6,013 bases of DNA from contig JAUUZT010000056.1 in the NCBI GenBank assembly GCA_030589825.1, positions 1 to 6,013 of the forward strand, given 5' to 3'. Made by a program: the position numbers and the translations under genes. The stretch is from Dehalococcoidia bacterium. GTDB lineage: Bacteria; Chloroflexota; Dehalococcoidia; GIF9; AB-539-J10. Position 1 is the stretch's first letter. Each line of letters opens with the position of its first letter. The notes under the pieces are model-generated. The model did no database searches and was not told the DNA's origin. It was given only the letters and a program-made list of their open reading frames with translations. Below are positions 1-5,012 of this stretch, in pieces.

Positions 1-354
1 GAACTTTTAATAGCAGTTCAGATAGAGACTCAGCAAGCTGTTGATAATGTGGAGGAGATTTTATCGGTGAAGGGAATAGATGCCTGTTATATTGGGCCCT
101 ATGACCTTGCCTTAAGTATGCTTGGCTCGTCGCCGGACTGGGATAATCCGCGATACCTGGCAGCTTTCGATAAGGTGCTGGCAGCCTCTGCTAAAATAGG
201 TAAACTGGCAGGAATGTTTACCAGTCCTGATAACATTGGGTGGGCAATCAAGAAAGGATTCAAATTTAATACTGTAGGGGCAGCGGATAACTTCCTGATT
301 GAAGGTGCAAAAGAGGCTCTTGAAAAGGCACATGTTGCACAGGGAAAGAAATAG
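1..354 (+). CDS. HpcH/HpaI aldolase/citrate lyase family protein, C-terminal part (5' end outside window)
   Basis: The frame is open from base 1, so this is the last 117 residues of a longer gene; family members are usually about 250-260 aa. The visible part contains the class II HpaI-type metal site: the VQIET motif (Glu at fragment residue 9) and GPYDL (Asp at residue 35). The 26-residue spacing equals that between the metal-binding Glu149 and Asp175 of E. coli HpaI. Enzymes of this family cleave or form C-C bonds of 2-keto-3-deoxy acids (for example 4-hydroxy-2-oxo-heptanedioate) to give pyruvate and an aldehyde, in the cytoplasm with a divalent metal. The segment after the Asp (MFTSPDNIGWAIKKGF, then TVGAADNFLI) matches the family's C-terminal strand-helix pattern. 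The GTG at 49 lies inside the conserved domain and is not the start. The true substrate cannot be told from this fragment. The gene ends 10 bp from the convergent recN stop. Confidence 0.88.
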   Translation, partial: ELLIAVQIETQQAVDNVEEILSVKGIDACYIGPYDLALSMLGSSPDWDNPRYLAAFDKVLAASAKIGKLAGMFTSPDNIGWAIKKGFKFNTVGAADNFLIEGAKEALEKAHVAQGKK

Positions 355-364
355 CTGCTACAGA

Positions 365-2101
365 CTAATTATCTGCTGTCTGCATGGCTGTTTTCCATGC
401 TGCTGCTTTTTCTAACAGTTCCTGGGCGCTCTCCATAGCGGGTTCGCTTAAGCTCCCTTGCATGGCGGAGAGTTCCTCGATTCTGTCCTGTCCTGAAAGG
501 GGAGTAACTGTGGTGATAGCACGCTTATCGTGGATGTCCTTGCGGACAGTATATTGAGCATTGGCAAATACTGCTACTTGAGGAAGGTGGGTAATACAGA
601 TAACCTGGTGGTCTTTACTCAGGGTTGAAAGCAACTGTCCTACTACGTCGCCACTTCTGCCTCCTACCCCGATGTCTATTTCATCAAAGATTAATGTCGG
701 GGTGGCATCCACCTTCGAAAGAACGCTTTTTATGGCCAGCATAAGGCGAGACGCCTCTCCTGTTGAGGCAATTTTAGCCAGAGATTTAAATTCTTCCCCC
801 GGATTGGTAGCCAGTAAAAAATCTACCCTGTCTATACCACTGCTGGTAAAAGAATAGCTTTGCCCATCTGGAAACTCAACTTTATTATCTGTATCAAACA
901 GGGAGAACTGCACTTGAAATTTTACCTGTGCCATATTTAAATGAGCAAGTTCCTGCTCTATCTCTTGGGATAGTTTTCCTGCGGCTTTATGTCGGATAGT
1001 CGATAGCTGATGGCTTAACTCGCCTATCTTTTTTCTAAGTACTGCTTCCTCTTCTTGTAACACGGCTTTTCTTTCATCTTTGCTGTCAAGTTTTCTTAGT
1101 TCCTCTTCGGCTCCCTCCGCGTATTTATTGATATCGTTGATGGAATCGCCGTATTTTCTTTTTAAATCACGGATAAGGTTAAGCCGCTGCTCTACCCTTT
1201 CCAATCGTTCCGGGTCATATTCAAGCTTATCCTGGTATGCCCTGAGAGACTGTGATACATCCTCGATTTGGTAAGATGCTCCCTCCGTGTCTTTTAACAG
1301 GTTATTCGTGTCTGGGTCTTCCAGGGCAAGCTCTTTGAGCAACTTTATGGCCTCTCCAAGCCTGTCAATGGCTGAAGGAAGTGAAAGCTCTCCACTATAT
1401 AGCGCCTCATAGGCTGCTTGGGAAGAGGCCTTAAGGTTTTCTATATTTGAAAGGACGGAACTCTCCGCCTGAAGTTCTGCATCTTCATTATCCTGTAATT
1501 CGGCCTTTCTTATTTCCTCAACCTGGAAACTCAACAGGTCCACACGACGAGTTGCTTCTCTCGCGTCCTCGGTCATTGTTTCTAATTCCTTCTCTACTTG
1601 GTAAAACATTTCCACTGCTGACTCAATTTCAGAATGGAGCGCTTCGCCATGAGCGTAACGATCCAGTAAAAGTAACTGTACGGAGGGGTCGTTTAGGGAA
1701 ACGTGTTCGCTTTGCCCATGGATGGCTATCAACAGTCTGCCGATTTCACGTAACAAACGAAGAGGAACAGCACGTCCGTTTACTCGATTAATGCCACGAT
1801 TTCCACGATCAATCTGGCGGGTTAGTACGATACTGTCTTCACTTTCAATTCCATAGCCTGCCAGGGTATTCTTTAAAGCTGGGTTTTCGCCAGACTTAAT
1901 AACTCCCTCCACTCTCGCATAATCTGCGCCCGCACGAATAATTTCCTCTCCTACCCGTTTGCCTGCGAGGGCTTCGATGGCGTCGATTATCAGAGACTTG
2001 CCTGCTCCTGTTTCCCCGGTGAGCACATTAAAGGTCGAGATCGGTTGCCATTTTATCTGCCCGATTATCCCGAAATTCTCAATTGATAGCTCTAATAGCA
2101 T
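365..2101 (-). CDS. recN: DNA repair protein RecN (SMC-like ATPase)
   Basis: A 578-residue protein, the usual RecN length (B. subtilis RecN is about 576). RecN is a cytoplasmic SMC-like ATPase recruited early to double-strand breaks, where it helps hold DNA ends or sisters together for RecA-dependent repair. Visible parts in order: the N-terminal ATPase lobe starting LSIENFGII; Walker A GETGAGKS at residues 29-36; the Q-loop region HGQSEH at 128-133; a long Glu/Lys/Leu-rich coiled coil at about 155-380; the ABC signature STGEASR at 446-452; Walker B LIFDEIDIGVGG at 470-481, with the catalytic Asp-Glu at 473-474; and an H-loop CITHLPQVA with His505. The signature has Thr where SMC/ABC proteins usually have the first Gly (SGGE). 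The ATG at 2101 is preceded by GAGG (2106-2109) at a short 4-base spacing. The gene follows the PH-domain gene by 35 bp and probably shares its promoter at 2556-2584. No LexA-type operator was recognised. Confidence 0.97.
   Translation of the reverse strand: MLLELSIENFGIIGQIKWQPISTFNVLTGETGAGKSLIIDAIEALAGKRVGEEIIRAGADYARVEGVIKSGENPALKNTLAGYGIESEDSIVLTRQIDRGNRGINRVNGRAVPLRLLREIGRLLIAIHGQSEHVSLNDPSVQLLLLDRYAHGEALHSEIESAVEMFYQVEKELETMTEDAREATRRVDLLSFQVEEIRKAELQDNEDAELQAESSVLSNIENLKASSQAAYEALYSGELSLPSAIDRLGEAIKLLKELALEDPDTNNLLKDTEGASYQIEDVSQSLRAYQDKLEYDPERLERVEQRLNLIRDLKRKYGDSINDINKYAEGAEEELRKLDSKDERKAVLQEEEAVLRKKIGELSHQLSTIRHKAAGKLSQEIEQELAHLNMAQVKFQVQFSLFDTDNKVEFPDGQSYSFTSSGIDRVDFLLATNPGEEFKSLAKIASTGEASRLMLAIKSVLSKVDATPTLIFDEIDIGVGGRSGDVVGQLLSTLSKDHQVICITHLPQVAVFANAQYTVRKDIHDKRAITTVTPLSGQDRIEELSAMQGSLSEPAMESAQELLEKAAAWKTAMQTADN
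382..412 (+). terminator. weak candidate terminator hairpin for the aldolase gene, inside the recN 3' end
   Basis: GCATGG (382-387) can pair with CCATGC (395-400) across a 7-base loop, and a T-rich stretch follows at 407-412. The stem is only 6 bp and the T tract starts 6 bases beyond it, which is poor for an intrinsic terminator. The sequence also encodes the recN C-terminus. It is the only plausible stop signal seen for rightward transcription leaving the aldolase gene. Confidence 0.22.
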
Positions 2102-2136
2102 CTTGCCTCAATTTAATAAATTCATTAATAGCTCTT

Positions 2137-2523
2137 CTATGTTAGCAGGTATTCCATGAGAATATTATGTGCCTGGTGCGCTTTATCGCCACCACGGAAT
2201 TCAAAGGTTTTTGGCTCAAGGCCCATCGAACTTATAGTCAAAGTGTCACTGACTAAAAAACCGCTCTTGATTAGAAAACCCTTGTTGTCCTCACTGGCTA
2301 CTGCTGCAATCCTGTCGATTGGTATACTGACAAGTGCCTTTTTACCCTTGAGAAATTCCTTGTCATAGTAGATGATTCTCTTGTTCGTGATACTTATAAA
2401 CCCTGTGCCTCTGCCCTTTAAATCAAAAACCGCTCGGATAACTTCGTCATCCAGGCATATACCCTCAATTTTTTCCAGCTGGTCTTTCTTATCTACAATG
2501 ATATCTTCTGCGTAAACTGCCAT
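2137..2523 (-). CDS. small bacterial PH-domain protein (YokE-like/bPH family)
   Basis: A 128-residue cytoplasmic-looking protein with no signal peptide or membrane segment. Its core, about residues 20-125, reads as a single bacterial pleckstrin-homology-like fold: alternating strands GTGFISITNKRIIYYD (39-54), KKALVSIPIDRIAAVAS (61-77), GFLIKSGFLVSDTLTI (82-97), KTFEFRGG (105-112), then a closing helix KAHQAHNILMEYLL. The 'ITNKRIIYYD' strand followed by 'IPIDRIAAV' is characteristic of bPH/YokE-type domains. The function of these stand-alone domains is mostly unknown; they are thought to be binding modules. The start is well supported: ATG at 2523 with a strong AGGAGG (2533-2538) 9 bases upstream. 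It is the first gene of a likely two-gene transcript with recN. That proximity does not prove a repair role. Family assignment is from sequence pattern only. Confidence 0.8.
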   Translation of the reverse strand: MAVYAEDIIVDKKDQLEKIEGICLDDEVIRAVFDLKGRGTGFISITNKRIIYYDKEFLKGKKALVSIPIDRIAAVASEDNKGFLIKSGFLVSDTLTISSMGLEPKTFEFRGGDKAHQAHNILMEYLLT

Positions 2524-2532
2524 AAACCGATA

Positions 2533-2538
2533 CCTCCT
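2533..2538 (-). promoter_or_regulatory. strong Shine-Dalgarno site of the PH-domain gene
   Basis: On the minus strand this reads AGGAGG, 9 bases before the ATG at 2523. It fixes the start of the PH-domain gene and is clearly stronger than the GAGG site in front of recN. Confidence 0.85.
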
Positions 2539-2555
2539 CTTAGGTTAACATGTAA

Positions 2556-2584
2556 ATAATATTTCCTGGCTGATTTGGTGTCAA
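2556..2584 (-). promoter_or_regulatory. sigma-70-type promoter of the PH-domain gene and recN
   Basis: On the minus strand a perfect TTGACA (2579-2584) is followed by a 17-bp spacer and TATTAT (2556-2561), which matches the TATAAT consensus at 5 of 6 positions. The predicted transcript start is near 2549, giving a leader of about 26 nt that still contains the AGGAGG ribosome site. No terminator is visible in the 35 bp between the PH-domain gene and recN, so this promoter probably drives both genes. Confidence 0.75.
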
Positions 2585-2646
2585 TATAAAAGGGGAATAA
2601 AGGAGATGATTTTACTCCAATAGTTTTTATGAATTGTGAGCTTGAT

Positions 2647-2676
2647 TTGCCCTTGATTAAAGTATATTGCTACAAT
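2647..2676 (+). promoter_or_regulatory. candidate promoter of the cysteine protein/Memo gene run
   Basis: TTGCCC (2647-2652) lies 18 bp before TACAAT (2671-2676), a 5-of-6 match to the -10 consensus. The transcript would begin near 2683 with a leader of about 14 nt that keeps GGAGGG. A competing reading is TTGATT (2642-2647), a 15-bp spacer and TATATT (2663-2668), starting near 2675. The -35 is weak in both readings, so only the general location is proposed. Confidence 0.4.
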
Positions 2677-2679
2677 TTA

Positions 2680-2688
2680 GGAGGAGGG
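2680..2688 (+). promoter_or_regulatory. strong Shine-Dalgarno site that sets the start at 2697
   Basis: GGAGGAGGG ends 8 bases before the ATG at 2697. This favours 2697 over the in-frame TTG at 2667, which would place the ribosome site inside the gene and has no Shine-Dalgarno site of its own. Confidence 0.85.
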
Positions 2689-2696
2689 TTGACGAT

Positions 2697-3020
2697 ATGG
2701 GTGATATACTAAATGAAGCATCAGCTATTATTAAGTGCAAGGAATGTCCCTGGTTCAAAAACTGTGTTTCTCCGATACAGGCTAGCGCTGATGATATAGC
2801 ACACTTCAGGATGATGATGCAGACGACAAATATCCCGGATGCGGCGAAAACTGAAATGGATAATGCTATTGAAGGCATGGCCTCCTCCAGTCAGAACATG
2901 ATTATACAGAGTTGCCCTGTATTTACTCAGCGGCTGAAGGATAATCCCAAGTTGGCGCAAGCCATCAAAGAGATGATGCAGAACTGGGGCAGAGAAGAGG
3001 AGACGATTAATAACCAATGA
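2697..3020 (+). CDS. uncharacterised 107-aa four-cysteine protein (possible metal or Fe-S binder)
   Basis: I do not recognise this as a named family. It encodes 107 residues from the ATG at 2697, which follows a very strong ribosome site. The N-terminal part has CKECPWFKNC (Cys14, Cys17, Cys23: a C-x2-C-x5-C pattern), and a fourth cysteine, Cys73, sits in SCPVF and is followed by Pro. Four cysteines with a CxxC pair and a distant Cys-Pro suit a zinc site or a [4Fe-4S] cluster, but this is inference. The rest is helical and Met/Gln-rich (FRMMMQ, EMMQNW), with no signal peptide or membrane span. The gene overlaps the next by 4 bases (ATGA at 3017-3020), so the two are translationally coupled and their products may act together. 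A Memo-family gene follows on the same strand. Confidence 0.85.
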   Translation: MGDILNEASAIIKCKECPWFKNCVSPIQASADDIAHFRMMMQTTNIPDAAKTEMDNAIEGMASSSQNMIIQSCPVFTQRLKDNPKLAQAIKEMMQNWGREEETINNQ

Positions 3021-3730
3021 CAGAGCTTGGCAAGATAGAAAAACCATCGGCGGAGGATTTCAAAAAAGGCAAGAAACTTTATTTTGTACCTCTTTTATTC
3101 TCTAGTGAGAACGCCCCTGAGGAATATAAGAAGAAGGTCAGCGTCTACTGGCAGCAGGTATCGGAACAGCTAAATAAGTTAGAGGGCCAGATTGGTAGCA
3201 TAAATCGTATTTATCATGAGTCGATTGTGCAGCCAGGAGAGGATGGCCTGAAAATGTTGGAAAAACTGAGCCCAGGCAGCTACCAGGTCGTTAAAAGTAA
3301 ATGTGAAAACGATGCTGTACTTGAGGCCTTTGAAAATAAAGAGATCCTCGAGGAAACTATTGACTGGGAGAGATGTATTTTCTCTGGACTAATCAGTCAG
3401 AAAGTAACTAAGCAGGTTTCAGATTCTTACTTTGAAACCTCGAAGAAAAGGGCAGAACTCCTGTCCAAACAGATAACGGAGACCCTCAAAGAAGATGAAG
3501 TTGGCCTGCTATTTATCCAGGAGGAACATCAATTACAATTTGCTGGCGATATTAAGGTGTTCAGCATTTTCCCTCCGGCTCTGGATGAGATTCATCGATG
3601 GCTGAGGGAACCCCCTAATAAAGATAAAGAATCTCCCGTGGCAGACGCTGAGGCCTCTAAGAAAGACAAAGAAATTCCTGAAACAGATGAAAAATCTCCT
3701 GATAAAGATAAAGAGGAAAAGAGTAATTAA
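3017..3730 (+). CDS. uncharacterised 237-aa protein with a charged repetitive C-terminal tail
   Basis: I cannot assign a family. The body (about residues 1-198) looks like a soluble alpha/beta protein: KKLYFVPLLFSS at 20-30 is a hydrophobic strand, about 37-60 is a helical stretch, and EVGLLFIQEEHQLQF (161-175) followed by DIKVFSIFPPALDEIHRWL (178-196) look like strand-strand-helix. There is no signal peptide or membrane helix. From residue 201 to the end the protein is almost entirely Lys, Asp, Glu, Ser and Pro, built from 14-residue repeats starting NKDKESP, KKDKEIP and DKDKEEK, and is very probably disordered. The ATG overlaps the stop of the four-cysteine gene (ATGA). A GAGGAG at 2997-3002 lies rather far upstream (14 bases), consistent with translational coupling. 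The Memo gene starts 15 bp after the stop, in the same reading frame. Confidence 0.85.
   Translation: MTELGKIEKPSAEDFKKGKKLYFVPLLFSSENAPEEYKKKVSVYWQQVSEQLNKLEGQIGSINRIYHESIVQPGEDGLKMLEKLSPGSYQVVKSKCENDAVLEAFENKEILEETIDWERCIFSGLISQKVTKQVSDSYFETSKKRAELLSKQITETLKEDEVGLLFIQEEHQLQFAGDIKVFSIFPPALDEIHRWLREPPNKDKESPVADAEASKKDKEIPETDEKSPDKDKEEKSN
3617..3730 (+). repeat. degenerate 42-bp tandem repeat coding the acidic/basic tail
   Basis: About 2.6 copies with a period of exactly 42 bp (14 codons) start at 3617, 3659 and 3701. Each begins with a codon block of the form xAA-AAA-GAy-AAA-GAr, encoding (N/K/D)KDKE. The first five codons are well conserved; the rest of the unit has diverged. The third copy is cut short by the TAA stop. 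Confidence 0.7.
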
Positions 3731-3745
3731 AGCTGGTTATCAGTT

Positions 3746-4588
3746 ATGTTCACTCATATCAGGAAACCATCAGTTTCAGGTACATTCTATGCTGGCACTC
3801 AACTAGAACTTAAAGAGCAAATAGAGTGGTGTTATAAACATAGGCTTGGTCCGGGAGACTTACCTCGTATAGCTAAAGAAGGTCCCAGGGAAATATTAAG
3901 CCTCATTGTTCCCCATGCAGGTTATTTATACTCCGGACCGATAGCGGCTCATGCCTATAAAGAACTTGCGGATGATGGCATAATCGAAACCGCAATAATA
4001 ATCGGTCCCAATCATACCGGGTATGGGCCTCCGGTTTCGATATGGGCAAAAAATAGCTGGAGCACTCCCCTGGGTGAAGTGGAGGTAGATGAAGATTTAG
4101 CGCAGAAGCTAATGGGTGGCATAGTAAAGGCAGACGAGACAGCTCACCTTTATGAACATAGCGTAGAAGTACAGTTGCCCTGGCTTCAACATCTCTACGG
4201 AAAAGTAAGGATTGTACCAATAGCCATGATGGCTCAGGACATGGAAACAGCTCAAGAGTTGGGGCAGGCTATCTCAATGTACGCCGCAAACTCTCTGGTC
4301 ATTGCCAGCACTGACTTCTCTCACTACGAGCCTCAAGATATAGCTACAGAGAAAGATATGGCCATGATTGAAGCGATTACTAATCTTGACGAAGGGGAAT
4401 TATATCAGCGCAGGGAATCTCTAGACTGCACTATGTGCGGTTATGGTCCGGTAGCTGTAGCGATAATGGTAGCCAGAGCGACACAGGCGCAGAAGCCCAG
4501 GTTACTGAAGTATGCCACCAGTGGAGAAACAACCGGCGATTTCTCCAGGGTAGTAGGTTATGCCTCTATCGTTATTAAAAAACGCTGA
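3746..4588 (+). CDS. amrB: AmmeMemoRadiSam system protein B (Memo family, MEMO1 homologue)
   Basis: A 280-residue protein that spans the whole Memo family. It opens with RKPSVSGTFYAG (6-17), the usual N-terminal signature. Three positions match the metal ligands of human MEMO1 (His49, His81, Cys244): His57 in PHAGYLYSG, His90 in GPNHTG, and Cys231 in TMCGYGP. Other conserved blocks are EHSVEVQLPWL (137-147), STDFSHY (188-194) and the C-terminal TSGETTGDFSRVVGYAS (258-274). The fold is related to extradiol dioxygenases. Human Memo binds metal and affects redox signalling; the bacterial role is unknown, although the family is named for its neighbours AMMECR1 and a radical SAM enzyme, neither of which is in this window. 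The ATG at 3746 has no clear Shine-Dalgarno site, suggesting coupling to the upstream gene 15 bp away. The gene ends 23 bp short of rnpB, which points toward it. Confidence 0.95.
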   Translation: MFTHIRKPSVSGTFYAGTQLELKEQIEWCYKHRLGPGDLPRIAKEGPREILSLIVPHAGYLYSGPIAAHAYKELADDGIIETAIIIGPNHTGYGPPVSIWAKNSWSTPLGEVEVDEDLAQKLMGGIVKADETAHLYEHSVEVQLPWLQHLYGKVRIVPIAMMAQDMETAQELGQAISMYAANSLVIASTDFSHYEPQDIATEKDMAMIEAITNLDEGELYQRRESLDCTMCGYGPVAVAIMVARATQAQKPRLLKYATSGETTGDFSRVVGYASIVIKKR

Positions 4589-4600
4589 AGTCCCGTTTAC

Positions 4601-4612
4601 GGTAAAAAAGAG
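4601..4612 (-). terminator. U-rich 3' end of the rnpB transcript (possible termination point)
   Basis: Just beyond the closing strand of helix P1, the minus strand runs into CTCTTTTTTACC, with six T at 4604-4609. The T tract sits where transcription could stop or the 3' end be trimmed. There is no separate local hairpin immediately before it; the preceding strand pairs with the far 5' end of the RNA. So this is not a textbook intrinsic terminator. Confidence 0.35.
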
Positions 4613-4968
4613 AGCAAGTAGATCTATAAGCCGAGTTCTGTACCCTTATACAGGGCGGTGACCATCCATCTAGCTCCGACGTTACCGTCGGAGTCAAGCG
4701 ACCAACCCGAGGGCTTCAGCCGAGCGCTTCCATCGCCCTTCTATTCGGTCTTGCTCCAGGTGGGGTTTGCCCAGCCGGCCGGTCACCCGGCCGCTGGTGA
4801 GCTCTTACCTCGCCATTTCACCCTTACTCTGCAATGCAGAGCGGTATGTTTCTGTTGCACTTTCCGTAGGGTTTCCCCTCCTGGGTGTTACCCAGCACCT
4901 TGCCCGGTGGAGCTCGGACTTTCCTCTCAGCACAAATAGTACCAAGCGGTCACCCAATCTACTTGCTC
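4612..4968 (-). ncRNA. rnpB: RNase P RNA (bacterial, type A-like)
   Basis: This is the catalytic RNA of RNase P, which cuts the 5' leaders from precursor tRNAs. Read on the minus strand it contains the universal core: GAGGAAAGTCC near 4918-4928 (5' half of P4), AGGGTGAAATGGCGAGGTAA in the middle, the GGAGCAAGACC block, and ACAGAACTCGGCTTA at 4627-4641 (3' half of P4). The ends are set by a perfect 12-bp P1 helix: GAGCAAGTAGAT at 4968-4957 pairs with ATCTACTTGCTC at 4623-4612. P2 is a 7-bp GGTGACC/GGTCACC pair (4948-4954 with 4657-4663). Further perfect hairpins include CTCCGACG with a four-base loop (4674-4693) and CTCTGCA/TGCAGAG. The length, about 357 nt, is normal. The L15 loop reads GGCAAACCCC. 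The gene follows the zinc-ribbon gene and has its own promoter placed exactly at the P1 start. Confidence 0.97.
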
Positions 4969-4974
4969 AATAAT

Positions 4975-5003
4975 AGTTTATAGATAGCGGGATGAAAGGT
5001 CAA
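4975..5003 (-). promoter_or_regulatory. promoter of rnpB
   Basis: On the minus strand TTGACC (4998-5003) is separated by 17 bp from TAAACT (4975-4980, 4 of 6 to consensus). Six bases later comes G4968, the first base of helix P1, so the predicted transcript start coincides with the structural 5' end of the RNA and little or no 5' trimming would be needed. An overlapping TATAAA gives a better -10 match but a 15-bp spacer. The site lies just past the stop of the zinc-ribbon gene (5013). Confidence 0.6.
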
Positions 5004-5012
5004 AATACAAGA

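Larger units (their letters stand above)
2524..2696. other. divergent intergenic region between the PH-domain gene and the four-cysteine gene
   Basis: This 173-bp AT-rich spacer holds a strong leftward promoter (2556-2584), a weaker rightward one (2647-2676) and a Shine-Dalgarno site at each end. The roughly 60 bp between the two promoters contain only a short GGAG/CTCC pair (4 bp, around 2602-2618) and no convincing operator, open reading frame or structured RNA. Confidence 0.7.

Noticed and set aside
112..333. A 73-codon minus-strand open frame under the aldolase
   Set aside because: The opposite strand encodes clearly conserved HpaI-family motifs across the same bases.
1447..1791. A 114-codon plus-strand open frame inside recN
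   Set aside because: It is antisense to the conserved RecN coding region, resembles no family, and has no start signals. The other short plus-strand frames across 672-2159 were rejected on the same grounds.
2667..2696. Upstream TTG start adding 10 residues to the four-cysteine protein
   Set aside because: The strong GGAGGAGGG at 2680-2688 would lie inside the gene, and the TTG falls within a candidate -10 region. The ATG at 2697 fits far better.
3728..3748. Possible read-through fusion of the tailed protein and Memo, which share a reading frame separated only by one TAA
   Set aside because: The frame match is expected by chance one time in three. Memo has a complete family N-terminus from its own ATG, and no recoding signal is visible.
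3903..4220. A 105-codon minus-strand open frame under the Memo gene
   Set aside because: It is a shadow of the conserved Memo reading frame, with no ribosome site or recognisable protein features.
4674..4693. Perfect 8-bp inverted repeat with a four-base loop, considered as a Memo-gene terminator
   Set aside because: It is an internal helix of the RNase P RNA, has no T tract on the plus strand, and lies 85 bp past the Memo stop.
4612..4968. 12-bp inverted repeats GAGCAAGTAGAT/ATCTACTTGCTC, 333 bp apart, considered as ends of a small mobile element
   Set aside because: They are the two strands of helix P1 closing the RNase P RNA. There is no transposase and no target duplication.
4658..4973. 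Two overlapping plus-strand open frames of 93 and 68 codons
   Set aside because: They lie wholly antisense to the conserved RNase P RNA, have no ribosome site, and encode Pro/Cys/Ser-rich sequence of the kind expected from reading structured RNA in reverse.
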